This document shows positions 1 through 10,782 of a stretch of DNA of 64,000 nucleotides, piece after piece. The position numbers were made by a program, and so were the translations under genes. The notes beneath the pieces were generated by a model, which saw only the letters and a program-made list of their open reading frames with translations, had not been told where the DNA came from and did not search any database. Position 1 is the stretch's first letter. Each line of letters opens with the position of its first letter. This stretch comes from Elymus sibiricus (taxonomy: Eukaryota; Streptophyta; Magnoliopsida; Poales; Poaceae). The DNA lies in assembly GCA_039707655.1 (NCBI GenBank), contig CM077676.1:241074866-241138865 (forward strand), in the 5' to 3' direction.

Positions 1-959
1 CTAAGGCTGACAACACTTGAAACTATGCATTACGCCTAGCTAGGGGCATAAAACAATAGCGCTTGTTGGGAGGCAACCCAATGAATAAAATAAATTTTTA
101 CTTTTTGTTTCTGTTATGGTGTGTTTTTATATTTATGCTACTGTTATGATTGTGTTTTTTGTGTTTTTAATTAGTGTTTGTGCCAAGTAAAACCTTTAGG
201 ATGATTTGGAAGATAGTATAATTGATGCTGTTTGGAAAACAGAAAGTTTTGTGTCCAGTGCTGGAATTTTGGTTGTGTACTGGAGCGTGAAAAAAATCTG
301 AATTTTTTACACAGTATTGGTATGTGAATTTCCCACGTGGTCCTAATTTTTCAGAATTTTTGGAGTTACAGAAGTATGGATTTTAAATAGATTGCTACAG
401 ACTGTTCTGTTTTTGACAGATTCTGTTTTTGATGTGTTGCTTGCTTGTTTTGATGAAACTATGGATTGTATCGGGGGGTATAAGCCATGGAGAAGTTAGA
501 ATACCGTAGGTATAATGCAAAAATAAAATATGAATGGGTTTGCAACAGTACTTAGAGTAGTGATTTATTTTGTTATACTAACGGATCCCACGAAGGTTTT
601 GTTGAGTTTTGTGTGATTGAAGTTTTCAAGTTTTGGGTGAGATCACGATGGATGAAGGAATAAGGAGTAGCAAGAGCCTAAGCTTGGGGATTCCCGAGGC
701 ACCCCAAGGTAATATTCAAGGAAGACTCAAGCGTCTAAGCTTGGGGATGCCCCGGAAGTCATCCCCTCTTACTTCTACCAACCATCGGTAATTTTACTTG
801 GAGCTATATTTTTATTCGTCACATGATATGTGTTTTGCTTGGAGCGTCGTGTATTATATGAGTCTTTGCTTTGTTTTCTTTTTAGTTTGTCACAATCATC
901 TTTTCTGGACACACCAATTTGAGAGAGCCACACGTTCATCATAATTTGTTAAAATACTC

Positions 960-1225
960 TATGTGCTTCACTTAAATTTTTTGAGCTAGGCAATTGCTCT
1001 AGTGCTTCACTTAACTCTTTTTGAGCATGGCGGTGGCTATATTTTGAAGAAATAAACTTTCATGCTTCACTTATGTTATTTTGAGAGTTGACAAGATTAA
1101 AATTTTGAAGAAATAAACTCTCATGCTTCACTTATATTATTTTGAGAGTTGATAAGATTGAAATTTTGAAGAAATATTTGCACTCTCATGCTTCACTTAA
1201 ATCTTTTTGAGAGTTGATAAAAGTA
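960..1225 (+). repeat. 61-65 bp tandem repeat in the 3' region of element E
   Basis: Copies of a unit containing CATGCTTCACTTA followed by a TTTTGAGAGTTGA-like stretch start at 1061, 1122 and 1187 (spacing 61 and 65 bp). More diverged copies lie upstream, near 960 and 1000. The repeat is non-coding and probably arose by slippage or unequal exchange inside the element. Confidence 0.75.
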
Positions 1226-2530
1226 ACGGTAATTTGCAAAAGATATGAATTTGGTCCCAAAGTGATGAATATTCAAGAGGGATATAATAAAAACTTTCAT
1301 ATAGATCATTGGATATGATAAGTGCGATTCCTTGCAATAGTTTTGCGATATGGAAATGATAATATGTGAGTCATGTTAGTGAGTAATTGTGATTTAGTAA
1401 GAATATTTGTGTTAAGGTTTGTGATTCCCTATGCATGCACGTTAAGTTAATAGTTATGCAACGAAATTATATCCTACTTATGGTGCATTATTCGGTGTTA
1501 GTTATGTTCAATGCATGTTTATGACCGTTTTCGCTTTTTGGTTGGTTGCTTCTCAATCTATTTGCTAGCCTTCATTTGTACTAAGCGGAAATACTGCTTG
1601 TGCATCCAAAATCCTTAAACCTAAGTTGCGCCAAATGATTCCACTATATCTACCTATATGTGGTATTTCAATGCCGTTCCAAGTAAATTTGCGTGTGCCA
1701 ACTCTAATTTTCAAAATAATTTTTCTGTTTTGTGTGCCCGTACCGCTCATGAAGCGGCAGGGGGTGGCCAATATTTTCCATGCTAGGTGTGTTATTCTCA
1801 CGATGAGTGTTTATTCACTTGTCATTGCACGAGAGAGTGGCTGGTAATAGGGATGCCCAGTCCCATAATGAAATCAAAATTAATAACAACAAAATTCCTT
1901 GGAAAGTGATGGTATGGAGGGCACCCGTAGATACAGCTAGCCATGGATTGTGAAAGAATGGTGGGAAGGAAATAAACTTTACTTTCTATTTGGGAACCGC
2001 CTATGATGTGTCTAGCATGGAAAATATTGGGAATTCTCGGTCGTTTTCATTGACAGGAAAAGCATGCCTCTCAAAATATTTTTATCTCTCTAATTTAAGC
2101 TTTGAGCTCTGGCACATTTGACAAATCTCTGCTTCCCTCTGCGAAGGGCCTATCTATTTACTTTTATGCAATTTTTATTTTTACTTTGAGTCTCCATATT
2201 CTCTTATAAAGCACCAACTAGAGAGCACTATTATCATACTTGTGCATTGTGTGTAGCTAATATTTGAGTGTGTTTCATGAATGGATCAATGATTAAGCAT
2301 AATGGGCTAGGGATAACTTTCTTTAGCGTTGATATTTTGAAAGACATGGTTGCTTGTTAGCATGCTTGAGTATTTATATCTTCATGTCAAACTATAGACT
2401 ATTGCTTTGAATCATTCAAGTCCAATGTCCATGCTACAAAAGAAAACAATAGATGATGAATATGATAGGCAGCATTCCACATCAAAAATTCTGTTTTTAT
2501 CATTTACCTACTCGAGGACGAGCAGGAATT

Positions 2531-2544
2531 AAGCTTGGGGATGC
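2531..2544 (+). promoter_or_regulatory. Polypurine tract of element E
   Basis: AAGCTTGGGGATGC lies immediately before the LTR start TGATACGTC at 2545, the expected place for the plus-strand DNA priming site. Confidence 0.8.
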
Positions 2545-4082
2545 TGATACGTCTCCAACGTATCTATAATTCTTTATTGTTCCATGCTGTTATATTATCA
2601 ATCTTGGATGTTTTTATATGCATTTACAGCAATTATATATCATGTTTTGGGACTAACCTGTTAACTTAGTGCCCAGTGCCAGTTGCTGTTTTCTGCCCTG
2701 TTTTTGTTTTACAGAATATCAATACCAAACGAAGTCCAAATGCCACGAAACTTTTTTGGAGATTTTTTTCTGGACAATACCAACACTAGAAGCTTTAGGA
2801 GAAGGCCAGAAGCCCCAGGGGGTGCCCACGAGGCACCATGGCGCGCCTGGGGGGGGCAGGCGCGCCCTGGTACCTCGTGGGGCCCACAGAGCTCCATTTG
2901 ACCTAATTCCACCACTATAAATTCCCAAAAAATCAGAACCCCTCAGGGGAGTCCACGAAATACTTTTTCCGCCGCCGCAAGTTTCTGTTCTCGAGAGATC
3001 CCATCTGGGGTCCTCCTCCGGTACTCCGCCGGAGTGGGAATCGATCACGGAGGGGCTCTACATCAACCTTGCTGCCCTTCCGATGATGCATGAGTAGTTT
3101 ACCATAGACCTTCGAGTCCATAGTTAGTAGCTAGATGGCTTCTTCTCTCTTTTTGATCTTCAATACAATGTTCTCCCTGATGTTCTTGGAGTTCTATCCG
3201 ATGTAATCACTTTTTGTGGTGTGTTTGTTGGGATCCGATGAATTGTGAGTTTATGATCAGATTATCCATGAATATTATTTGAGTCTTCTCTGATCTCTTT
3301 TATGCATGATTATTATAGCTTAGTATTTCTTCTCCGATCTATTGATTTGGTTTGGCCAACTAGATTGATTTATCTTGGCATGGGAAGAGGTGCTTTGTAA
3401 TGGGTTTGATCTTGCGGTGCTCAATCCCAGTGACAGAAAGGGACATGACACATATGTATCGTTGCTATTAAGGGTAAAAAGATGGGGTTTATTCATGCGT
3501 GAGTTTAGTTTGTGTACATCATGTCATCATGCTTAAGGCGTTACTCCGTTCTTTATGGACTTAATACACTAGATGAATGCTGGATAGCGGTCGATGTGTG
3601 GAGTAATAGTAGTAGATGCAGGCAGGAGTCGGTCTACTTGTCTCGGACGTGATGCCTATATACATGATCATTGCCTTGGATATCGTCATGATTATTTGCT
3701 TTTCTATCAATTGCCCAACAGTAATTTGTTTACCCACCGTATGCTATTTTCTTGAGAGAAGCCTCTAGTGAAAACTATGGCCCCCGGGTCTATCTAAATC
3801 ATATACTAAAACCCTAAAAATATTTGCTGCACATTTATTTTATTTATTTTATTTTGTATTTTTGTTTCAATCTATCTATCTATCACATACAATTTAATCT
3901 TGCAATTTACCGCCGAGGGATTGACAACCCCTCGTTTGCGTTGGGTGCAAGGGTTTGTTGTTTGTGTGCAGGTGTTGCATGATTCTCCTACTGGATTGAT
4001 AACCTTGGTTTCATAACTGAGGGAAATACTTACCTCTACTGTGCTGCATCATCCCTTCCTCTTCGGGGAAAATACCAATGCA
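2545..4082 (+). repeat. 3' LTR of element E (1,538 bp)
   Basis: Begins TGATAC and ends AATGCA, the TG...CA form of an LTR. A GC-rich hairpin (2821-2887, stem CCCACGAGGCACC against GGTACCTCGTGGGG) is followed by a TATAAATTCCC motif near 2925, the likely core promoter and leader. The LTR ends where the coding sequence of an unrelated gene begins (4083). That suggests insertion into, or a deletion joining it to, that gene. Confidence 0.85.
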
Positions 4083-4284
4083 AGTTACAAGTAGCATCAG
4101 CGGCGACGGAGCGTGTGGCGGGTGTTGTGCGCACACCCAACAGGGACGCCACGGGCATTACACGCCGCCGGTGACTGCGCCGCCGCCGCGGTGTAGCCTC
4201 CCAGCTGGAGCTGTCCTTAGATGACGACGGAGTGGCTGAGCGACGACGACGGACCGGTGCCATTGGCGATGGCGGGAGAAGCAT
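4083..4284 (-). pseudogene. 5' end of an unidentified gene, cut off by an LTR
   Basis: Reading leftward from 4284 there is an open frame of about 67 codons before the sequence runs into the LTR of element E at 4082. A start at 4282-4284 gives MLLPP; a second ATG at 4261-4263 (MAPVRRR) has the better context (CCAATGG). The peptide is basic and Ser/Arg-rich, which could be an organelle transit peptide or simply a GC-rich 5' exon. A TATA box lies about 60 bp upstream, so the gene start looks authentic. The frame continues into the LTR as an artefact. The product is not recognised. Confidence 0.45.
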
Positions 4285-4343
4285 ACAAGATAAGCTACGG
4301 GGAGGGAGGGGAAAATGCGATGCCGACTCGCCGACCGCGACTG

Positions 4344-4351
4344 TTTATATA
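4344..4351 (-). promoter_or_regulatory. TATA box of the truncated minus-strand gene
   Basis: TATATAAA on the minus strand, about 60 bp upstream of the first ATG at 4284, with pyrimidine-rich sequence (CCCCTCCCTCCCC) between, as in a plant 5' UTR. Confidence 0.5.
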
Positions 4352-4360
4352 GCAGGCTGG

Positions 4361-5109
4361 TAAGCACTGGGGTTTTGGGGGATTTCGCCGAGTCGGGCGG
4401 GAAGCTTGCACGGTTGTGCGCGGGAACCTACGCGGTTGCACAGGAATGGGTTCACCGACGATTCATTGCCGCCTCTTCGAGCTAACGTTTGGCCAAAAGA
4501 ACGCATGTGTGGTGTTCAAGCTTGCGCTCGAAGCCTTCTGCGGCAGCGCGGTGACAAGACATGCGAGAGGAGGACTAAATGACACATACACATACGGTTA
4601 ATAAAAAACAAACGTTTGCGATTTAATTACCTAGCACACGGCCGCTCTCTACGCAGTGTCGTGAACGATTGTTCGCCCACTGTGTGATGTGGAACGCGAC
4701 GTAGTTTCACATCACGTCGCCGGCTCGCAACTGCCGGCCAGCTTGTAGACGGCCATTCCTTGCATGTTCAACTGCTCTATGCGTGTGGTTGCTCACGGTT
4801 GAGGCGGCCACGGCGCGCTCTGCTCGCGTCCCACCACGTTGCCCTCTGCTCGCATCCCTCCGCGCGCGCTGCAAGCATTTTGGGCCAGTGCATGATCACG
4901 TACGTTCGGGTGCCATATGCTTGCGGTTACGCCAGACGCGGCGCCACAACGTAGTTACGTGCGGCAAAAACTGCCATGCGGACGTGCCGAGAATCCCGGC
5001 CACCCAGCCCTCCTTTATTCCCGCGGCCATTAACCTTCATCTCTCGCGCCCCATGACACAATAAGTACACCCACGACGACACATACAGAGAGGATATCCA
5101 GCAGCTCCA
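4361..5109. other. Intergenic region between two divergent gene starts
   Basis: GC-rich, low-copy-looking DNA between the truncated minus-strand gene and the exonuclease-like gene starting at 5110. I see no repeat structure or convincing reading frame. It may hold both promoters, but no clear TATA box was found for the plus-strand gene. Confidence 0.4.
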
Positions 5110-5796
5110 ATGGCGCTCCCAGCGGCTGACAACGACGACGGGCGGCAGTTCACCACGCCTCACGTAGTGGACACCCACTTGAGGGGGAAGGACCTCTCGG
5201 TGGTGTACAGCAACGAGCCGGTCTCGGTGGAGAGCTCCATCCACACTATGGAGCAGTTGCTTGCTGAGGACAAGTACCAAGAGGTCGGCTTTGACCTCCA
5301 GTACACCAACAGTCATGCTGGGTATGATCAGAAGGTTGCCGTGGCCCAGTTGTGCGTGCGCCATCACGTCCTCGTCTACCACTACTCCCTAGCCACAAGG
5401 CCTTGCGAGCGTTTCGCCAGGTTTATCAACAGCCCCGACTACAGGTTCGCTACGGTGGACACCTTGAACGATCTAAAGGTGCTCGAGACTACGGGCTTGG
5501 CCTGCGAGAAGCTTGTCGACATCCAAGGCCAGTACAGGGTCTGGGGTAGAAAGAAGGCGAAGGACTCCCTGGTTGACCTAGCCATGGCCATCATCGACCC
5601 CTACTACAGAGGCATGAAGGATGAGTGCAACAAGAACAAGGATGCCTGGCACGAGGCCTAGGTGCGGAGACTGGATGAAGAACACGTCAAGTACGCGGCC
5701 AAGGATGCGTACACAAGCTACGAGATGTACAGGCGGATCGTTGACATGAGGAAGTGCCTCCTTCCTGTGGACGACGAGGGATCGATCCACAAGTAG
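5110..5796 (+). pseudogene. 3'-5' exonuclease-domain (WRN/RNase D-like) gene with an internal stop
   Basis: From ATG at 5110 the frame is open for 183 codons, meets TAG at 5659-5661, then continues in the same frame to TAG at 5794-5796 (228 codons overall). The fold is that of the plant WRN-exonuclease-like family, which removes nucleotides from 3' ends. Visible motifs are VGFDLQYT (D62), NDLKVL (D121), and after the stop KYAAKDAY (Y195, D199). In active DEDDy enzymes the first motif is D-x-E; here the Glu is Gln (Q64). The stop removes the third motif. A catalytically dead, truncated product is therefore expected. Intact homologues in grasses often also have degenerate catalytic residues, so the E-to-Q change may predate the stop. 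No intron is needed. An assembly error or stop readthrough cannot be excluded. Confidence 0.75.
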
Positions 5797-5959
5797 AGTA
5801 GTGGCGGCAGTGTCACAAGAAGTAGATGATTAGATGATCGTTTCTCCTAGTTTAGAATGCATGTAATTGTTTATTGTGGTGTGTGTGAATGTTTTGTATA
5901 GTGACCTATGTAATTGGATGTTTAATTTGGTTATATATGTTGCTCTTCTGTAGATAGAG

Positions 5960-6558
5960 CAAATCACATCGCAGACGGACTAAACTAGGGAACCCGTCAG
6001 TGATGATTTCATCAATCGCTGACAATTGTATACCAGCAAGCGTTTGCCCACAACACACACGGCTTATTAGCAGGAATCGTCTGTGTTGTTATCGGTCTTC
6101 CCACACATTTCTGATTAGTGACCTGTTTGCTGCGTATCACACACATCTTGTTAAGTTGAACCATTTCTGTTGTTTTGGCTCATCGCAAACAATTCATCCA
6201 AGTGAACTGTATGCCGTCTATCGCACACACCTTGATCTTCCTGGCCGTTTCTGTTGTGGTGGGTAATCGCAAACAGTTCATCCGAGTGAACTGTATGCCA
6301 TGTATCGCACACACCTCGATTTGGCTGACCGTGTTTGTTGTTCTGGCTTATCGCAAATAGTTCATATGGATCAACTGTATGCCACGTATCGCACACGCAT
6401 CTCTAATCTGAATCGTGCTTGATGCCTCCACCATCGCACATAGTTTGTCTTATTGGTGACGGTTTCATTATGACACCGTTTGCGATTCATGCATCGCACA
6501 CAGTTTGGTCGCAGGGTCTCTGATTCATGTGTCGCGTTAGCGGTCGCCTGCAGTAGTG
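5960..6558 (-). mobile_element. CACTA-type transposon end fragment
   Basis: The right border is CAGTAGTG (6551-6558), on the minus strand CACTACTG, the terminal motif of CACTA (En/Spm) transposons. Inside are repeated TATCGCACAC and ATCGCAAAC motifs arranged as an 84-bp tandem repeat, like a subterminal repeat region. No matching left terminus was found, so the element is truncated or was captured with the 3' flank of the exonuclease-like gene. The left limit near 5960 is approximate; 5797-5960 looks like AT-rich 3' UTR. Confidence 0.55.
6135..6386 (+). repeat. 84-bp tandem repeat, three units
   Basis: Units start at 6135, 6219 and 6303, each exactly 84 bp, each opening TATCRCACAC and closing with GTGAACTGTATGCC or a close variant. 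Degenerate flanking copies extend to about 6046 and 6480. Confidence 0.85.
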
Positions 6559-6702
6559 AAAGTACTGCTTGTTATTAAGTTTTCGGAAAGTTTGCTGCAG
6601 TAGATATTAGACCAAACTTCACTGGAAATGTAAGTGCGCTGCCTCTTATCAATGGACTGCAATGTTATTATTTTCAGGACAGAAACTTACATGTGTGTAC
6701 TG

Positions 6703-7093
6703 TCATTTGTCCAATGGTGTTTGCAGCTCGCCGGGTTGTATTGGACACGGTGGGGTTAGAACAGAACTGTGTAGTTGAGGATCTTGCGGTGGCAGCAGTG
6801 AGGAAGACTTGTTCCTGCTGTTGACCTCTCGCCGAGGGACCCTTGGTGGTCGCTGTCTTGAACTTGATGCTGCAGGTGCACGCGGAGCTCTGTTTTGTGT
6901 AGCAGGTGGACGTGGTGGTAATCCAGTGTTGTGGTGATGTCTTACTTGATTGGTTTGAAATTGTCTGGGCGGCGGCACATCATCATCATCATCTTCACCA
7001 TCATCGTCAACAGCATCATCGTTGTCTGTTCGGACATTCTGTCCAAATGTAGTGAACTCGTGCTTGTACTCTGGCTTGAGAACTGTTATTGGC

Positions 7094-7124
<31 letters not shown>

Positions 7125-7335
7125 GTTGATGAGTGCCCTCCCACATGAAGGTGACATCGTCGCCATCTTCCACTATCTCTTCTTCCTGGAAAAAATCTTC
7201 TTCCGAAGAGTATTGCACCCTGTTTGTTGTAGTGTAGAATCCTCGAGGTATCTCAGGAGTTACCCATCTAGTGTTTCCAGAAGCTTGGCTCATCTTGCAG
7301 TTCTGGGGCTTTGGGTTGTGAATTATCCGCGGCAT
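6703..7335 (-). CDS. Hypothetical acidic, low-complexity protein
   Basis: An open frame of 210 codons from ATG at 7333-7335. The N-terminal 60 residues look normal (NTRWVTPEIPRGFYTT), followed by a run of nine Asp encoded by a CAT trinucleotide repeat on the plus strand (about 7097-7124) and a second Asp-rich run (about 6978-7000). The C-terminal third is Pro/Arg/Ser-rich. There is no recognised domain. It lies on the same strand as the Ulp1 exons and could be another exon of that transposon's gene. The simple repeats keep the frame open, so expression is doubtful. Confidence 0.35.
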
Positions 7336-7419
7336 TTTTGTGTGTTGAACGTCATTTCCTACACAAAATGACCGAGCTGTATTGTCAGGTGAACTGAACT
7401 AAAACATACGAGCTGCATT

Positions 7420-7730
7420 GTATTTAAAAGGGCACTATGAACTGAAGCAACCGCACTGCATCATAATAAAGAGTTAACCTATACAAACATACTGCATTTT
7501 ATTTAAAAGGGCACTGCGAACTGAAGCAACCGCACTGCATCATAATAAAGAGTAAACCTACACAACCGTACTGCATTGTATTTAAAAGATCACTACGAAC
7601 TAAAGCAACCACACTACATCATAATAAAAAGTAAACCTATACAACCGTACTGCATAATCGAGCAACCGCACTGCAACACAATGTAGAGTGAACCTATACA
7701 ACCGTACTGCATAATCGAACGACCGCACTG
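7420..7730 (+). repeat. 79-bp tandem repeat grading into 52-bp units
   Basis: GCAACCGCACTGCA-type cores start at 7447, 7526 and 7605 (period 79 bp). Shorter units with ACAACCGTACTGCATAATCGA follow to about 7730. The dense, regularly spaced ACTGCA motif recalls subterminal transposase-binding repeats of DNA transposons. Confidence 0.75.
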
Positions 7731-7853
7731 CAATTTTACTCGCGGCGAACTGAAGTAAACGTACTGCATTGGCTTTGGAGACGTACTGAACTTCATGTAC
7801 TGCATTGGCTGGAATAACTAAACTGAGCGCGAAGAAGAAGTGAACTGCTTACC

Positions 7854-8392
7854 TCACATTGAAGTGCGTTCTTGCATTTGCAGGAAGTTCCCTTCGCTTC
7901 CATCTGCAGCTCTCTTGCATTCACCTGTGCAGTCCACTTGCGCTTGCCATTCCTCAGTATTTCATGCACGATTTGAACTTGGCCCAAGGTTAGTGGAGAT
8001 GGAGGTTTTGAGCAGAACCTCGTCGCAGCTTCCATCCCACTACTAGCGGCGGAGGAAGGAGCCTTATGATCACTTCTTGTTCGTCGAACTAGTGCCTTGT
8101 CGAGGCAGCACCAAATCGGATCTGGCGACGGATGGACTGCAGTGGATGTGCCACCGCTGGTTCTTGACGCGACGCCGATCTCTGAGTCCGCTGCAGCGGA
8201 AGAAGGCCGGGTGGAGTGGGGTGGCGGCGGTGCTCCGAGGCCGCTACCGCGGAAGAAGGCCGGGAGGGAAGGGGCGACGGCGCTCCGAGGCCAGTGCCGA
8301 GGCCGCTGCCGCGGAAGAAGCCCGGGAGGAGTTGGGCGGCGCCTCTCCCAGGCCGCTGCCGCAGGTGAAAGCGGGGAGGGGAGGGGTGGCAT
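7854..8392 (-). pseudogene. Exon-like sequence in the left arm of the inverted repeat
   Basis: A Pro/Ala/Arg-rich N-terminal part runs into a more ordinary sequence (DPIWCCLDKALVRR, TRFCSKPPSPLTL, SCKCKNALQCE). It is followed by a GTAAGCAG splice-donor-like site at 7853-7846. The homologous reading frame in the other arm has the same donor. The protein family is not recognised; the GC-rich portion is repetitive and may be 5' UTR. Confidence 0.35.
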
Positions 8393-8664
8393 CGGTCCCG
8401 GCCGCTCCCGCGGAAGAAGGCGGGGAGGGGAGGGGGGCGGCGGCGCTGGCTGGCCGCCGCCGCGGTAGAAGGCGGGGTTGAGAGGGGGGAGGCGGAGTTG
8501 CGTCGGGATGTGCAGAGTCTTATTCTACCAACAAAACCTTATTCTGCACACAACCCCATGTAAGCGCCACCTCCCCTCCCCTCCCCGCCTCCTACCGCGG
8601 GAGCGGCCTGGAGCGCCGCCGCCCCTCTCCTCCCCGCCTTCTTCCGCGGCTGCGGCCGGCATCA

Positions 8665-9195
8665 ATGCGGCCCCTCTCCTCCCCGCTTTCTCCCGCGGCA
8701 GCGGCCTGGGAGCACCGCCGCCCCACACCTCCCGGCCTTCTTCCGCGGTGGCGGCAGGGGCAGCGGCCTCGGAGCACCGTCGCCCCTTCCCTCCCGGCCT
8801 ACTTCCGCGGCAGCGGCCTGGGAGCGCCGCCCCCTCACTCCACACGGCCTTCTTCCGTGGCAGCGGTCTCGGAGAACAGCAGCGCATCAGGAACCAGCGG
8901 TGGCACATCTACTGCATTCGATCCATCGCCAGATCCGATTTGGTGTTGCCTCGATATTGCACCAGTTCGACGAAGGAGAAGTGCTCGCAAGGCTCCTTCC
9001 TCCGCGGCTAGTTCCTGGATGCAAGCTTCGACGAGGTTCTGCTCAAAACCTCCATCTCCACTGACCTTAAGCCAGGTTCAAATCGCGCATGCACTACTGA
9101 AGAAGGGCAAGGTCAAGTGGACTGCACGGGCAAGTGGACTGCAGATGGAAGCGAAGGAAACTTCCTGCAAATGCAAAGACGCACAGCAACATGAG
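8665..9195 (+). pseudogene. Exon-like sequence in the right arm of the inverted repeat
   Basis: Homologue of the left-arm frame in opposite orientation: DPIWCCLDIAPVRR, TRFCSKPPSPLTL, QVQIAHALLKKGK and SCKCKDAQQHE, then a GTAAGCAG donor-like site at 9196. The two copies differ by substitutions and small indels yet both stay open, so the duplication is not very old or was constrained. Function is unknown. Confidence 0.35.
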
Positions 9196-9410
9196 GTAAG
9201 CAGTTCACTTCTTCTCGCGATTAGTTTAGTTATTCAACCAATGCAGTACATGAAGTACAGTACGTCTCTAAAGCCGATGCGATGGGTTTAGTTCAGTTCA
9301 CCATGAGTAAAATTGCAGTCCGATAGCTCGATTATGCAGTACAGTTGTATAGGTTGACCTTGAATAATGATGCAGTGTGGTTGCTTCAGTTCGCCCTGCG
9401 CGATAGATAG

Positions 9411-10290
9411 ATAGTGGGGTCACGGATGTCACGGACTCGCCTACGCATGCGACACCGTGGCACGCCGCGTCGTCGCCTGCTCCGGCTCGTTCCTAGCTCG
9501 GCCTCGCGCTAACGCGGCAGTGCGCTTGGTTGACAGGCGCAGTGCGGTCATTTTGTTTCCCCCCCACCAACCTGAACAACCCCCCACCCAGCCCTAAGAT
9601 AGATAGTGGGGTCACGGATGTCACGGACTCGCCTACGCATGCGATGCCGCGGCACGCCGCGTCGTCGCCTGCTCCGGCTCGTTCCTGGCTCGGCCTCGCC
9701 GGGGGGTGGGGAAGGGGGGTCCCAACCCCCCTCCCCCACCCCTGGCACGGCCTCGCTCTAACGCGGCAGTGCGCTTGGTTGACAGGCGCAGTGCGGTCAT
9801 TCTTTTTCCCCCTACCAACCTGAACAACCCCCTACCCACCCCTAAGACAGATAGTGGGGTCACGGATGTCACGGACTCGCCTACGCATGCGAAGCCGCAG
9901 CACGCCGCGTCGTCGCCTGCTCTGGCTCGTTCCTGGCTCGGACTCGCCGGGGGTGGGGGGGTCCCGACGCCCCCTCCACCACCTCCTGCTCGGTCTCGCG
10001 CTAACGCAGCAATGCGCTTGGTTGACAGGCGCAGTGCGGTCATTCTATTCCCCCCACCAACCTGAACAACCCCCCACCCACCCCTAAGATAGATAGTGGG
10101 GTCACGGATGTCATGGACTCGCCTACGCTTGCGACGCCGCGGCACACCGCGTCGTCGCCTGCTCTGGCTCGTTCCTGGCTCGTCCTCGCCGGGGGTGGGG
10201 GAGGGGGGGGTCCCGACCCCCCACCCCCGGCTCAGCCTCGCGCTAACGCGACAGTGCAGAGCTACTCTGGTTCGTTCCTGGCTCGGCACA
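9411..10290 (+). repeat. GC-rich tandem array, four units of 192-248 bp
   Basis: ATAGTGGGGTCACGGATGTC opens units at 9411, 9603, 9851 and 10093 (spacing 192, 248 and 242 bp). The first unit lacks an internal G-rich segment of about 50 bp. Units carry runs such as CCGGGGGTGGGGG and CCCCCCACC. Long open frames on both strands here are by-products of the repeat. Confidence 0.85.
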
Positions 10291-10782
10291 ATACCGTTCA
10301 TTTTTTATTCCCAAACCGATGCTTGATTAAATAAATGTTTTCCAAAAAAATTATTTCCCACGCAACGCTCATTAAAAAACAGGAAATCAAAAAATATGAG
10401 GAGGGACTGCAGTTCAGTTATATACAGAAATGAAGTGCGGTTCAGAAAACAACACGGAAATGTAGTGCCATTCCTTTAGTTTTTTCACATAAAAACTAAA
10501 GATGAAAAAAGAGATAGCAACAACAGCACTGCTGTTGCATGTAGAACACACGTTGACGAACTGGATTTCACATAAAAAATCATGTACGTAAATAAAATAC
10601 ACCTAGTTTCATCAAAGTACTGCTGCAAAAAACAGACGCTACACATGCCATAAAAAGTAGCCTTCATACACATTATTTGCACAAACATGATCTACCTTTA
10701 GACAGCACACGGTACACACCCTAAAAACTAGCTTTCGTCTAAATCATAAACATGGCTATGCCTAAGACTGTTACTGCGAACG
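10291..10782. other. AT-rich stretch without recognised features
   Basis: AT-rich sequence downstream of the Ulp1-like gene's last exon (the gene is on the minus strand). It probably includes that gene's 3' UTR. Nothing coding or repetitive was recognised. Confidence 0.4.

Larger units (their letters stand above)
1..4082 (+). mobile_element. 3' part of a Gypsy-type LTR retrotransposon (element E)
   Basis: The window opens inside the untranslated 3' internal region of an LTR retrotransposon on the plus strand. No polyprotein is visible; gag-pol would lie to the left. The region ends in a polypurine tract at 2531-2544 and a complete-looking LTR at 2545-4082. Purine-rich motifs AAGCTTGGGGAT also occur near 683 and 740. 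Positions 1500-2200 resemble the 3' region of element D (61740-62400), so the 3' untranslated module is shared between families. The family is a common Triticeae Gypsy type; I do not name it with certainty. Confidence 0.85.
7640..9400. repeat. Large inverted repeat, arms about 0.85 kb, loop under 50 bp
   Basis: The left arm (about 7640-8515) and right arm (about 8553-9400) are imperfect reverse complements. Matching landmarks are: CTTACCTCA at 7849 against TGAGGTAAG at 9193; GAAGAAGGCCGGG against CCCGGCCTTCTTCC; and the outer AC-rich ACTGCA repeats on both sides. Translating the two arms outward from the centre gives clearly homologous peptides, including KAPSSAASS, TRFCSKPPSPLTL, QVQI and SCKCK. 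A transcript through this region could fold into a long hairpin. Confidence 0.8.

Noticed and set aside
6135..6386. CRISPR-like regular repeats
   Set aside because: Units are 84 bp without unique spacers in a plant transposon end; this is a minisatellite. The same applies to the 43-, 57- and 79-bp arrays.
8077..8481. Plus-strand Arg/Gly-rich frames over the inverted repeat
   Set aside because: Complement of the exon-like sequences in GC-rich repeats; composition is explained by the repeat.
9633..10301. Long open frame on the minus strand (222 codons)
   Set aside because: It is created by the GC-rich tandem array; codons repeat with the unit and both strands are open.
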